The position numbers and the translations under genes are program-made. The notes below the pieces were generated by a model. It was not told the DNA's origin and searched no databases. It worked only from the letters and a program-made list of their open reading frames with translations. Shown one piece after another: positions 11,301-23,814 of a stretch of 64,000 nucleotides of DNA; within the stretch, counting starts at the first letter, position 1; the number at the start of each line of letters is the position of its first letter. The stretch is from Aspidapion aeneum (Eukaryota; Arthropoda; Insecta; Coleoptera; Brentidae), in NCBI GenBank assembly GCA_963576565.1, contig OY755044.1, positions 40,135,235 through 40,199,234 of the forward strand. Reading direction: 5' to 3'.

Positions 11301-12068
11301 GGTATGCAAAACAAAAGATACGTAAACAACTCTCGTATAAGTCATTAACTTTGTTTGCATTTTTCTTTTCCATAATCTCTATTACAAAAGGAAGCCATAG
11401 CCCCAGATATAATCACATCTTATACTTTTTTAGCTACTTTCATAACTTGCTTAAGTGTTGTTGTCTTATTTGTTACCTCGTAAATTTAACACTTTTTCTG
11501 ACAGGAACAAATTTAAATTATCTCCAATTTCGTGGGTTATCTTTTTATGTATGCTACAAAAAAAAGTAGGTACGACAGAAACTTTTAGAAAGGTTGTCTT
11601 TTATACTTTCTCCTAAAACTTTTTTTCAACTGGAAAAAATTTATGACGCCACAAAAATGTTCGCACCACGTGAACATGAAAAAAAAGTGCTGCTGTTGAA
11701 TTGTTAACAACCTTACTTTCTTTATTGCTTGTAGAAAAAAAATTACAATTATTTTTCATAGCAAGGCCTATTGCACACAAAAATTAGCCTTAAAAATACA
11801 ATAAGAAAAATAAAATAGTCATGCAATAGAACTACAATAGTTGCACTATCTGTTAATTATACGGAAGAAAAAAAAATAAGATAGATAAAACTAAATATTA
11901 GGTATTTTTACATGTTATGTATTAGTATTTACCTATCCTACTACAACTTATTATTAATTTCTAATTTACCATATGATGCAACTCCCAACACAAAACACAA
12001 ATGCTTAAAAATTATGTTCTAAACTTCTTATATCTCTCCCCCACACCCCCGAATATTTTTCCGGGGTA
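11301..12068. other. No gene seen
   Basis: This AT-rich stretch has only short random-looking open frames. I found no coding signal, inverted repeat or tandem repeat that I could support. Confidence 0.5.
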
Positions 12069-14265
12069 CTAGCCCAGTCATATTAGGTGAGAAAACCCGG
12101 AAACTTGGAAAAAATATAAATTTTTTCAAAAATCTGTATTTTGCGATTTTCTTGAAAACTAATTACTTTTTTAATAAACGGGAAGAAAGAAAAATACGCA
12201 AAATTATTTGGTCTATGATGTAAAATTAAGAAAAACCTAACATAAAATTTTAAAACATATATTTAAACAATATGTTTTTTTTTCTTATTTTGTAGTTAAT
12301 TTGTTTCAAAATTTTAATACTTTATAACATTAAGCATGATCCCCACTTGTACAAACCATCATGAACTTAAATTTAGCTTTTGCTTCTTAAAAGCTAAACA
12401 ACTTTAAGTAAAGCTTAGGCCAATGGTTAATAATATTCGGACCGCCAATGGGACATGGGAAAAAATATATTGATACAATTAAGCGACAAAGAGAAAAAAA
12501 AGCTTACATAAAAATAGTTCAACTTCTGGGTAGAAACAGCTTTAAAGTATGCAAGGGTGGTTTTTTAAGGGTTTAAAACTATAAATATGAATACATAAAG
12601 TTTTACCGAAAAGTCATTGTATCATGATTTTTCCCCAAATATATATGTATACTAAAAGCTTTAGTTTTTAAGATATCTACAAAAAATAATTTACTCATGT
12701 ATATAAAGCCTGGTTTTTGACAGCATTGACGAAAATTCTTGACATAAAAAACTGAAAATTTTATATTAATACACGCGTATTTCTTAAAACGTTATATAAG
12801 TACCTCTGTTTATAATTTTCAACACTCAATAAACCACCCTTATGATAGAGATCATTGACCTTATGTTCCATTTATTATGTCTAAATCCCTTTGTCACATT
12901 TAAGTTTAGTCAAAGAATATTTTTTCTAAAATTTTATAAAAATTACTTTATTATCTGTTAAGCTAGAATTTCAAATAAAATAAAAGTTTGCACAGTTGCG
13001 CGTATTTTAACACTGTTTCTAACCAGAAGGTAAATATTTTTATTTTTAATATAACGCTTTTTTGTGGCGTACAGTTCCTAATTGTATAAAAATTAAATTT
13101 TCACAATCCCAATGGTGGTCCGGCTAGGATTAACTACTTTTCTAACCTTTTTTTTAACGTTGTTTACCTTTAAAAAACCAAAACTAGATTTTAGCATATG
13201 GTGTCTGATACAAGTCGAGATCAAGGTTAATATTATAAAGTTTTAACATTTTAAAACAAGTTACCTAGTATGAAAAAAATTTAATAAAAAAATCATTTTT
13301 TTTTATATTTTTTAAAATGTTAGGTAATGTCTTTTTCTTAATTTTATGGTATAGACCGAATGATTTTGCGAATTTGTTTACTCCTGACGTGTTTTGAAAA
13401 TGTTATTAGTTTTCGAGAAAATCACTTCTTCTTGAAGTTCCATCTCCTAGCGGGGGTTGGAGATAATCATGACCATTCGAATCTTGTTCGCTGCCGCTCT
13501 AAATAGATTCGACGTCATACCGCACCAGTCGCGCAAGTTTTTAAGCCAGGATGTTCTTCTTCTAACTTGGCTTCTCTTGCCTTAAATTTTTCCTTCCATT
13601 ATATTTTGTAGGGCCTCTCACTACGTGCCCAAAATATTCCAACTTTTTTTTTTCAGAGTGAGACCAATTTCTTTATCTTTTTGAATTATATGTTTTAGCT
13701 CTATATTAGTTACTCTGTCAACCCAGGAAATTCTCAGCATTCCACGATAGCACCATTTTTCAAAAGCTTCAAGTCTGTTCATTTCATTATTTTTCACAGT
13801 TCACGCACGCTTCACATCCATAAAGAAGAGTTGAGAAAACGTAGCAGCGCAGCATTCTTAATCTTAGTTTTAAATTTATGTCTCTGCTGCAAAGGAATTT
13901 TTTAAGTTTTACAAAAGCATTTCTTGCAATTTCAATTCTTGATCTAATTTCTTGAGATTGATTTACATTTTTGTTTAACCACGTACCTAGATATTTGTAC
14001 TGTGAAACTCTTTCTCTTGGTGTGTTATTGATTATCAGATTGCCATCGATGTTCGGATTTTTTGTTATTATCATATATTTGGTTTTCCTAAGATTCATCT
14101 TCAGACCATACTTTTGGCATGCTCTGTTTAGAAAATCAAAACTGATTTTTAGAACATTTGGAGAGAATATGTGGGGATGTGTTCCGGATGCTAAGGAATA
14201 ATTATACAAAAATTCCGCTTGAACCTATTTTTTTCCATGTGAATTAACTAATATGACTGGGCTAT
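12069..14265. repeat. Large imperfect palindrome with 0.77-kb insertion in right arm
   Basis: The left end tagcccagtcatattag (12069-12085) is repeated exactly on the opposite strand at the right end. Inside, the left arm (to ~12,640) can be followed against the reverse complement of ~12,900-13,430: for example 'ggtctat..tgtaaaattaagaaaaa', 'actttataa.attaa..(a/t)tgatc' and 'ttctgg.tagaaacag' occur in the same order in both. The loop is about 12,650-12,900. The right arm is split by an RTE-type LINE fragment (13,437-14,209). Without it the palindrome is about 1.4 kb. It behaves like a foldback-type DNA transposon; no transposase was found inside. Confidence 0.75.
13437..14209 (-). pseudogene. 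RTE-type LINE reverse transcriptase, 3' fragment
   Basis: On the minus strand the frame from 14209 to 13787 encodes the thumb and later part of a LINE reverse transcriptase: GLKMNLRKTKYMII, YKYLGTWLNKN, EIRSRIEIARNAF and LRCYVFSTLLYGCEA. Beyond a frameshift at ~13800 the continuation down to ~13437 has WCYRGMLRISWVDRVTN and LEYFGHV, the usual end of RTE/BovB-like proteins of insects. The palm with the FADD motif and the endonuclease are missing, so this is a 5'-truncated, broken copy. It lies inside the right arm of the palindrome, so it arrived later than that element. Confidence 0.85.
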
Positions 14266-15829
14266 ACGGTCCTGGCTGCAAGGCTGTGCAGGTAGGGTCG
14301 TTCTCGACTCCTATACGTAACATGTGCTCCCTCAACCCGTTGTGTCCAGTTACCTATCAGCAGTCCAAAGTCTTTTCGTATCTATCCCAGCAACCAACTA
14401 ATCCTGGTGGCTTTTACTCGGTATACGAATTCTGAGGTTTCCTTAAGAGTTTAAGAGTGGCATTTTGAATAGGTATAAAGAAAAATATTCGCAAGCTTTT
14501 TGTAATTTCATTGGCAGTATTCTTGTTTAAAAGATACATGCTTTCCATCCTCGTTTGGGGTGTTACATAGCTCCAATTAAGCCTGAGGGACATAAAAACA
14601 ACTTTTTGCGATCTGTCTTATAATTATTATCTGTTTGTCTTCGCAATGTGTGTATTTACAACGTTATAATACAGTGGATGATTGTAATGAGATGAAAATT
14701 AAATAAAACAAATTTTTTTTTCAAATATAATGCTTGATTACCTCGATTGGTAGCTTTCAAAAGCAAAAACTATCAAAATATTTGTGGACACTAGGTTTAG
14801 TCAGTCAGTATTTTCACAGGGGAAAAATTTAATCGACTCCCCAAAATAAAGCTATGTACAAAAATTCAGCCTGTTACTCATCACTTAAAAAGTAGACCGA
14901 TTCACTGTGGCTTAGTAATTTTAGTTTTATTTGTAAGTTTTTTAAGCTTTTAATGTTATTTGGTGTTAAGTAGCTGTTAATCATATTGTTCACATTTGTT
15001 GACCTAGATAATTAATTTGTAAGTAGAATAATTTTATATTTTAATATGTATTGCTAACGTCAATTTTTAATATTTTGAGTACTATTTTTTTCTTTTAAAA
15101 AGTCACTAGTTAGTGTTATCTTATATTTTGAGGTGGAATTGTAACATTTCCGAAACGAGTCGGGGTATGAATAGTAATAAATAATTAATTAATTCAAAAA
15201 TTGTGTGAAGTTTAGGATTTTGCCACATTTTTTCCAAAATTACTACTTTGAGGGTTATCTGACTCTTACTCTGGACATGTATTAATTTCATAAAAATACT
15301 CTCGACAGTCGCTCTCAAAAGAATAATTTTTTTTAAGCATCGTCAAAAAAAGTTAAAACTTAAAAACTAAAAGAAGGTAAAAACTTAAAACTAAACTAAG
15401 TAAAAGGTTAGGTTGGCCTATAAATATCCATCGAACATATAACATTACATGTTCGATGTCATATCTCTAATCAGTAGAAATAATTTATTTAAAAAAAAAT
15501 TATTTTTTGTTATTATTTCATTATTTCTTTATTTATTTTTTTTTTTAATTTAGTTTAGACTTACATTAGCAAATCCGGACAAACTTGCACACATACAGTC
15601 ACAGACAGACACACAATACAATCAGCAACATTTAAAAATAAAGAAGAGAGATCACAGTGTGTTCGTGCTAATCACACAGTATTTAGATTTGTTGTCCAGT
15701 CAAACTGTTGTCCTGTCAAAAGTCAAACCAATGGATGACCTCTTTTTTTTTGTCACGAAGGCGGCATTTTACCTTTTTGCCCGGGGTGGCAAAACTGCTA
15801 GGACCGGCCCTGATACCACCCATATCTGG
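14266..15829. other. No gene seen; small hairpin and one possible hAT end
   Basis: No gene is supportable. A 10-bp inverted repeat, catcgaacat ... atgttcgatg, lies at about 15430-15461. The bases ctaggaccggccctg (15797-15811) look like one terminus of an hAT-type MITE, but no partner end was found. Confidence 0.4.
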
Positions 15830-18156
15830 TATTAAGTTACTCCTCAACATTTGTCCATTTGGGAAAAATACTCTCAAAAGCCACCGGCAAAATATTGCAA
15901 TTATTTCTTTGAGATAAAGTCATAAAATGGTAAATTTTAAAAGCCGCATGTTCAGAATAAAGAAATAATCACTAAGGCCAGCAATACTTGCAATAGCTGA
16001 TAGCCAATTAAATCTATCTGACTGTAAAGCCGCGCTCAAACAACTCGTGTACTTGGCAAATACACAATTATTTGCGTACTTGGTAGGTATACGCAAGTAA
16101 TAATTATCCGCCAAGTACACGAGTCGTTTGATCCCGGCTATACACAAGTACTGTATTGACAAGGGTACGAATAATCGTGAGCCCTTTGACTCGGCCCATT
16201 TTTACCGACCACAAATGGAAAACCAACGAGTGACAAATAACTGTACAAGTAACCCACTCCCACGAAAAGGCAAGTATACACAAGTAACAATTATTCGCCA
16301 AGTACTTGAGTCGTTTGATCCCGGCTTTACTCTCCAACACTTGACCATTTACGAGAAATACTGTCGAAAGCCGCTCTCAAAAAATCCAACTGTTTTATTG
16401 AGATAACATCATAAAACGGCAAGTTTTTAAAGGCGCTAGTACTGGATAAAGAATTAGTCACTAATGCAACCGATACTTTCTATAGCTGATAGCCATCAAA
16501 GCTGTCTGACTGTTACTTTCCAACATTTGTCCATATGTGAGAAATACACTCGAAAGCAGCACTCAAAAGATTGCAACTGTTTCTTTGAGATTAAGTCCTA
16601 AAATGGTAAATTTTAAAAGCCGCGAGTGCTGAATAAAGAATTAGTCACTAATGCCACCGGTACTTGCTATCGCTGATAGCCATTCGAATCTACTATTACT
16701 CTCCAACACTTGTCCATTTGCGAGACATACTCTCTAACGCCGCTCGATCTAATTGTTTTTTTGAGATAACGTCAAAAAATGATAAACTTTAAAAGCCGCG
16801 AGTGCTGAATAAAGACTTAGTCACTAATGCCACCGATACTTGCTATAATAGCTGATAGCCAATCGAAGCTGTCTTACTGTTACTCTCCATCACTTTTTCA
16901 TTTGCGAGCAATACTCTCGAAGCCGCGAGTCCTGATTGCTGAATAAAGAACTAATGCAACCGATACTTGCTATAGCTGATAGCCAATCAAAGCTATCTGT
17001 TACTCCCCAACACTTGACAATTTGGAGAAATACTCTCAAAAGCCACTCGCAAAAGATTGAGATAAAGTCATAAAATGGTAAATTTTAAAAGCCGCGAGTT
17101 CTGAATAAAGCATTGGTCACTAATGCTACCGATACTTGCTATAGCTGATTACAATGACTATTACTGCAAGAAATACACTCTAAAGCAGCACTAGATTGCA
17201 ACTGTTTCTTTGAGATAACGTAATAAAATGGTAAATTTTAAAAGCCGCGAGTGCTGAATAAAGAATTAGTCACAATGCCACCGATACTTGCTATAGTTGA
17301 TACCTAATCGAAGCTGTCTGACTGTTACTTTCCAACACTTATCCATTTACGAGAAATACTCTTGAAATCCGCACTCAAAAGATTCAACGGTTTCTTTGAG
17401 ATAACATCATAAAACGATAAATTTTAAAAGCCGCAAGTGCTGGATAAAGAATTAGTCAATAACGCCACCGATACTTGCTATAAATGATAATCAATCAAAG
17501 CTGTCTGACTGTTACTCTCCAACATTTGTCCATTTGTGAGAAATACACTCGAAAGCAGCACTCAAAAGATTGCAACTGTTTCTTTGAGATAAAGTCATAA
17601 AATGGTAAATTTCAAAAGCCACGAGTGCTGAACAAAAATTAGTCACTAATGCCACCGACACTTGCTATAGTTGATATATAATCGAAGCTGTCTGACTGTT
17701 ACTTTCCAACACTTATCCATTTACGAGAAATACTCTCGAAATCCGCACTCAAAAGATTTAACTGTTTCTTTGAAATGACATCATAAAACGATAAATTTTA
17801 AAAGCCGCTAGTGCTGGATAAATAGTTAGTCACTAATGCCACCGATACTTGCTATAGCTGATAGCCAATCAAAGCTGTCTGACTGTTACACTCCAACACT
17901 TGTCCATTTGTGATAAATACCCTCGAAAGCTGCACTCAAAAGATTGCAACTGTTTCTTTGAGATAAAGTCATAAAATGGTAAATTTTAAAAGCTACGAGT
18001 GCTGAATAAAGAATAAGTCACTAATGTCACCGATACTTGCTATAGTTGATATCTAACCGAAGCTGTGTGACTGTTACTTTCCAACACTTCTCCATTTACG
18101 AGAAATACTCTCGAAATCCGCACTCAAAAGATTTAACTGTTTCTTTGAAATGACAT
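15830..18156. repeat. Satellite-like tandem array, ~187-bp unit (left part)
   Basis: Units contain 'taaaatggtaaattttaaaa' followed by 'gccg', 'cactaatgccaccgatactt', 'gctatagctgatagccaatc', 'gactgttactctccaacact' and 'gattgcaactgtttctttga'. The spacing of the first motif in the best part (17,235; 17,420; 17,608; 17,797; 17,982) is 185-189 bases. Some units are shortened. The array ends abruptly at 18156 in the middle of a unit and resumes in phase at 28997. Confidence 0.9.
16027..16327. mobile_element. 301-bp MITE inside the satellite array
   Basis: The sequence interrupts one satellite unit at gactgt/tactctcc. Its left end aagccgcgctcaaacaactc matches on the opposite strand the right end gagtcgtttgatcccggctt with few mismatches over ~30 bases. 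TA lies on each side (16025-16026 and 16328-16329), as for Tc1/mariner-type insertions. A second copy of the right terminal repeat lies inside at about 16110-16142. Confidence 0.75.
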
Positions 18157-18851
18157 TTTAGGGCATATTGGCAAGCTGAAGGGTCAAAATTTCCAATCAC
18201 TTGTCAAAACTTTTACTGTTTTCCTTAAAAAATTACTTTACAGTTAAAGGTTTATAAGATATGTCATAAACTGGAACAAATAACCCAAGAAATCGTTACT
18301 TATAGACAAGAAATTTTTAAGAATTCTTTTAGGAAAAACTTTCTAATTTTTTCCTTCTTTATAAGTCTTTAAACTCGTTTCAGCTATAAAGGCAAAGTAA
18401 CGACACAGTTTGTGCTAAACCTGACCTAGTATTCTACTTTGAGGTTCTCGATTTCCCTAGGCATTTTTAAGACAAGATAGCTTGACCTTAAAGACTTCTT
18501 GAAAGTTAAGGACTTTTTTGTTGGCTCTGTAAGTTAGGGTTACTTAATTTTGACCTAAATGAATTCCTTCAAGGCAGGGCCCATTTTGGTTAAGTTACAG
18601 GTTAAAAATTATAATTTTTATTAAATAAGTACAACCTAAAACGCATCGTTGAACTATATAGGAAAATCTGCCATGTTATTTAACCATATGGAAACTTCGG
18701 CGTTGGCGAGGTTAAGAGTTGCACTTTTTTTTGTCCTGATAAAAATTTCGTATAAGTAGTTGAAAATAAGAAAGATCATTTTCAGATGACGTCACAACAC
18801 AAACAAACCAATTTGATGCTAACTGTAGTGTTTTTTTAAAATAGAGGCAAT

Positions 18852-19200
18852 GTGAAGTTTTTTTGGATTCCTGCTGCATTGAAAAATGCAGCAGACAGTC
18901 AAAATGCCTTATCAAAACAGAAGCAGATATGGATTAAAGCCCTTAGAAGAGGAGGATTTAGTGAATCTCAAGTAAAGCATGCTCCACACACTTCAAAACA
19001 GGTAATTCATTCTAAAAAATAGCCCTTTGTTTATATTGTTTAAAATTGTTTTGTTTTCAGGAAGAACTGCTGATTTTCTAAATAAAGATCATGATTGGAT
19101 TCCCTAACTATAATCCTCTAGCTGTGACTGCCACACAAATTGATAGAGAGCATCAAAAAAGAGGAAGCAGCTTGAACTTGATGAGGGAAGTCTGTGTATA
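18852..19200 (+). pseudogene. THAP zinc-finger domain fragment with an intron, broken
   Basis: Exon 1 (from ~18852) encodes VKFFWIPAALKNA and QKQIWIKALRR, the middle of a THAP DNA-binding domain. In a shifted frame it continues with the Cys-x2-His-Phe part as SKACSTHFKTG. A 59-base GT-AG intron (19002-19060) splits the Gly codon exactly between exon 1 and exon 2. Exon 2 continues with RTADFLNKDHDWIP, matching the usual THAP C-terminal half, then needs another frameshift near 19102 to read on as NYNPLAVTATQIDREHQKR. The N-terminal Cys pair is not found. Two frameshifts make it a pseudogene. THAP domains occur in P-element transposases and in host regulators; its place in the inserted block favours a transposon origin, but no catalytic domain was found. 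Confidence 0.6.
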
Positions 19201-22065
19201 TATAGTTAACACTGCCATTCTTAATGAAAATATCATATCTACATACCCAAGTAACATTATTACCACTCAAGGTTTTATTAATTTGGTTCCTAGGTTATCT
19301 AGAGGGTGCTGTTATGGGTTTTAGGATCAATTTGGCTACATAAAGGTAATTTATATTGCCAATTACCTAAAGAGGTGTTATACAACCAAAAAGTGATTTA
19401 TAAAGGGAGTATAATAAAACTGATATTCCTTCTGTTCCTTTTAGATACTTTTGGTTTTATTGATTTCTGATTTATAAACATGGTCTTATAAAACCATTTT
19501 ACCTAAAGTTTTTTAAAAAGAAATAAATATAAACTTTGGCCATTAATTTTTTTCATTACTTTAGGTCATCACAAAAGTGTTTTATAATAGAGCTAAAAGG
19601 TTATCTTATATCCTTTTGTTTTTACAGTTACCAGTAGTTTAAAAGTAAATATGAATAGATAGGCGGCCATATAGACCCTAGTTTCCTTAAAGTTTTTAAG
19701 AGTGATAAATATAAACTTTAGACTTTTGGTTTTTGCCATTACTTTTAGGCATTTTAAAATGGTTTTATAGGAAGGCTTAAAGGTAAACTTAATTCTTTTG
19801 TATTTATAGTTACTTTTATAGTTAATAGCTGTATATTACATATTATTTAAATAGGCGGCCATATAAAACCTTATTTCCTTAAGGGTTCTAACAGAAGTAG
19901 GTAAATAAGTAAATACTTTAGTGTTTTATTTTGTTTAGGTATTTCTTGTAAAAATAATAGATATACCTAGGTACAGATTGGTACCTACCTATTGCAAGAT
20001 TGATTATTTAAAGCCCAATAATTAATAATTGTTGAGTTTCCGTCCTCCTGGGTAGGACACCCATGCCTAGATAAGGTCTGTTTAGACGGCCAATATAAGA
20101 GGTTGCCCTCCAACCTGCAGGCACAACGAATATCATTGCACTGGCCCCCTCGATTGTGTCGAAATTGCACGATAAAAAACATTTAAAAGTGTTGAATTAT
20201 ACGCTTTTAAACACTTTAAAAACAAATGCAAAAATTTAAGTGAGGTTATGTTGACTATGTTTACATTGTTCTTTTTTGTTGATTTCATAAGGGCACTCAA
20301 AAATCCTTGTTGCGATACAATAACAAATAAAACCAAGTGACCAATATAAAACCATAATGGCGTATATAAATTTATTTAGTAAATATTGTAAAGAGAAAAT
20401 ATTTATCTAGTCGTTTTCTCAGTGTTTTTTAACAATAATTTTACTTTAATTTTGATTTATGTAAACCAAAGAGACTTTTTTAATGGTGAATAGTGTAGAT
20501 GATTTTTTTTTAATTTTAAATATTTGTTATTTTGTTATCAAAAAACTATTAAAAAGCATTCTTGAGCTGGCGCGCTTGTTTTGAGAGCTTTTCAGATACG
20601 ATTTTATCAGAAAAATAAATCTGGCAGGCAATTTGATCATCAACAAAACAACAAACTCGGTATATTTTTATGTGATAAAATAATTTTGGGACTCTGACAT
20701 TTTTGGCAATTTTGTGACCTAAATTATTTTATATAGCCATTGTGAATCTAAAATATCGCCATAGCTTTTATAGGAAAACTTCTTTGTTACTCTGAAGGTA
20801 TTATGGTATTCAACAGAATCGCCAGGATACCAAATTGCCAAATCTAGTTTTATAATAGGATAGAGGACGTTTCTGAGTTGCTTTTAGAACCTGGCATAAT
20901 AGCTTTAGGCTCTAAAAGGTTCTATACTGGTGGAACCGCTAGAGGGCGAAGCTAGAGTTTATTTCTTATGGTTTTATAGTGAGTTTAATACATAGGTTGC
21001 CACCACCAATTGGGGAGTCCCATTTAGGAGGTCTAAGGGGTATATAAGGGTAATGGGAACGTGCAAGTGACCAAACATTGAAACTAATGGTTTTAAGGAA
21101 AGGCGCTGGCAACCTTTTAGCTTCTGCTATAAATAAAGAAATGTTACTTGGGTAGGAATCCCTATGTAGTTATTGGTTTCCCATTAAGCATGACAGTTCA
21201 AGTGTTTAGAGAAAGCAGAGGGGATAACAACCAAAATTTGGACATGTATGTCAATATTTTGTAGATGTATTTCCATGAGGGGGCTCGAGGCCCTGCCCCC
21301 CTATAGCCTAAGTTTTGAGAAATATTTTATAAATTAAAAAGCCTCATCCATCATGTTAAGGAATGAAAGCTAGGACTAAATAAGGATTTTGAAGTCGATA
21401 AGTGAAAAATTACATTAAACCGAGAAGTGCTCAGCTGCTCTTATTCAGTGTATAATTTTTTTCTCAGGAATATATAGCACAGGACACTATAGAGAGTACC
21501 CTAAAACACATTACAGGACCAAGAATTTATTTTTAAATTTGATGGTGTACACAGTTGGTTCAGGTGGTCACCTCTCGGCTTTTACTAGATTTGTTTTGCT
21601 AAATAAGTATTATTTTTTTTTAGCAAGAACTGCAGACTCCAGCGACATGAAATTATGAAAAATGTAGTGCAAAGTGATTTAGACAAAATTGTGATATATT
21701 ATATATGATATAATGTAATTTCTACACTTTATTGTGTTATTTTAAAAATTATATTTATATTGAATTTTATCGAAACAGTACTTATTTTTTTATACAAAAG
21801 CTTTAATTTAATTTTTTTTTAAACCCAATAATGGCTGGTTCAGCTTTAACATTTTCCTTACATAATTTAAGTTTCCTAAGCCAACTGGGACTAACTTATG
21901 ATAAAATTCTCTATTTTTTAGTTTTTTACTTAGACTTTATGTACGGACAATATTTTATACCATTAAAAAAGCAACACTTTTGCACAAAAAGTTATCTTAC
22001 ATTAGTCTGAGTTGTCTTCTCGTAAGTTAAATTATTGTAAGGTAAATTGTGAGGTGAAGCATGGC
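19201..22065. other. No gene seen; short degenerate ~190-bp tandem repeat
   Basis: Between about 19,485 and 19,900 two to three units repeat at ~190 bases, marked by 'aggcggccatata' (19,661 and 19,853) and 'tttccttaa(a/g)'. A less AT-rich patch at about 20,035-20,165 is of unknown origin. The sequence at 21,280-21,310 (ctcgaggccctgccccc) resembles the G-rich hAT MITE family found elsewhere in the window. No gene could be supported. Confidence 0.5.
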
Positions 22066-22165
22066 CGCACCCAGGATGCCCCGAGGCCCCCCCAAGCCTT
22101 AGATTTTTTTACATATTTTCCACATATTTCATGAAAAAAACACAAAAAATGGCCTAAAATTCTAC
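22066..22165. mobile_element. Fragment of the G/C-run hAT-like MITE family
   Basis: The stretch ccgaggcccccccaagcctt followed by 'agatttttttacatattttc' and 'cacatatttcatgaa' matches the reverse complement of the complete element at 59074-59262. Only one side is preserved. Confidence 0.6.
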
Positions 22166-23366
22166 CTATTCCTGGTGCACATTGGGTGAAGTGACCCTAA
22201 TAAGTAATTATTTAACTAATTATTAAAGGAGACTATATAGAGATATAATTTGTAATCTTTTATTACAAGTAAGATATGCAGGTACAGTTTTAATTTAATC
22301 TAAAGAAAATTATTCTATTTTACATGTACCTAAGATCTGTTTTTAATACTTATATTATATCAGAAAATAAAACTGCACTTTTTTAGTGTCACACACATAC
22401 AAAATACATAGTTCACGACATTTCGTTAAGATATAAAAATTGGGTTGTATTCCAATGGCTTCACTCTCAACTTCTGGAAATGTTTTACCTGAAATTAAAA
22501 AAATTATATAGTATATACCCATTGACAGGAGAGGGAATGCAGAGGAAAATAGAAAAGAAGCTCAAAGAGCAGGACAAGAAATTTTTGTTTGCAAAATGGT
22601 CACTTTTTATAAAAAGTTCTGCTTGTTTTGTCTCTTGCAATACTTTAAATTTAAAAATATTATACAGGGGTGTCAGAAAACAACAAAATAATATAACTGC
22701 CCTCGAAACTGCCCTTAGTTTTTAGCAAAGTGGCAAATAAAAAAAAACATTTTAAAGCATTAATTATAAAGATTCCTATCTTTAATCTACTGTTTGGATT
22801 TAAAAGGTTTTTTTTGCCACTTTCCTCCAAACTGAAAAATAAAGGATGTTTACTCTGAATGGTATTTCATGTTTTCTTGTTTTTTAGCTGATCATCCCCT
22901 TGTATTAAAAAGTTTAATCCCCTTTGTAAATCAACACTTTTAAAATAATTTTTTATAAATCGACCCTGCTCACCTTTGTCCAAGTTTATTCTCCCTTGCC
23001 TCTAGTACATGCCGGGACTCATAACATTTGTATCTCTGTTTTCATCCATGGCATAACAAGACACTTGTTGCATCATGGTTTTCATCTGTTGTCCCATGTA
23101 AAAACTGGGAGTTAAAATTAGGTAATACATTAATACTGCCGCCAGGGAGTGTACATTTTCTACACAGTCTAATGCACTAGCAAAAGTTTCTGTACTTAAT
23201 AAGTTTACTATTAAATAAAAAGTATGCATTTTTCACTTCACACTGTAAACCTAAACTTTTTTTCAAAATGATACTTTTAACTATAAATAACTCCTGGTAA
23301 TTTGTTTAAAAATCCCAAAATAATTTCACTATTAATACCCTAAAATTCTAATGTCCGACAACCATA
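22166..23366. other. No gene firmly seen
   Basis: A minus-strand frame at 23002-23229 (75 codons, with MYYLILTPSFYMGQQMKTMM) has a fairly protein-like composition but no family that I recognise and no splice or start context. I leave it uncalled. The remainder is AT-rich without structure. Confidence 0.35.
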
Positions 23367-23688
23367 TGGCGTATTCCATTGGGAAAATGAGTGCAGCACT
23401 GGTGGTGCACTCACACTGGATCGGTGCTGTCAAAAAATTACCGATTTCAGTTTCAATGGAACACGCGGAAAATGAAAAATCGCACTCGTGTGGTATGCAA
23501 CTCAATAACCTCACATTTTTTGTTTTGTTATAAATGTTAAAATATTTTAAAAATGCCCACCTCCTTGTTGAATGCAGGCTTGTGCTCGTATACCAACAGA
23601 TAGAATAGTTATCTGTATATCGCGCTTGTTTCTCAAAAAAACCTAAACAGAAGTAGTGTACTTTATGCTCTCAAAATTTGAACAAGGA

Positions 23689-23706
23689 ATGAAGGATTCG
23701 AAACAC

Positions 23707-23744
<38 letters not shown>

Positions 23745-23757
23745 GTGTTTCGAATCC

Positions 23758-23762
<5 letters not shown>
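23689..23762. repeat. Perfect 74-bp palindrome with AT core
   Basis: The arm atgaaggattcgaaacacct plus 'ca' and alternating TA is followed by its exact reverse complement. The DNA or RNA could fold into an uninterrupted hairpin. An alternating AT run continues to about 23810. Confidence 0.95.

Positions 23763-23810
<48 letters not shown>
23761..23810. repeat. (AT)n microsatellite
   Basis: About 25 uninterrupted AT units follow the perfect palindrome, and the same dinucleotide forms the palindrome core. Confidence 0.95.

Positions 23811-23814
<4 letters not shown>

Noticed and set aside
14253..14435. 60-codon + frame
   Set aside because: No homology that I recognise, no context, and it overlaps the end of the palindrome; length is expected by chance.
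15404..15420. aggttaggttgg as telomeric repeat
   Set aside because: Only two imperfect TTAGG-like units; chance.
16128..16406. 92-codon + frame and the minus frame opposite
   Set aside because: Both lie across the MITE in the satellite array; they are shadows of repeat sequence.
23002..23229. 75-codon minus frame with protein-like composition
   Set aside because: I could not assign it to any family, and it has no splice signals or neighbours to support a gene.
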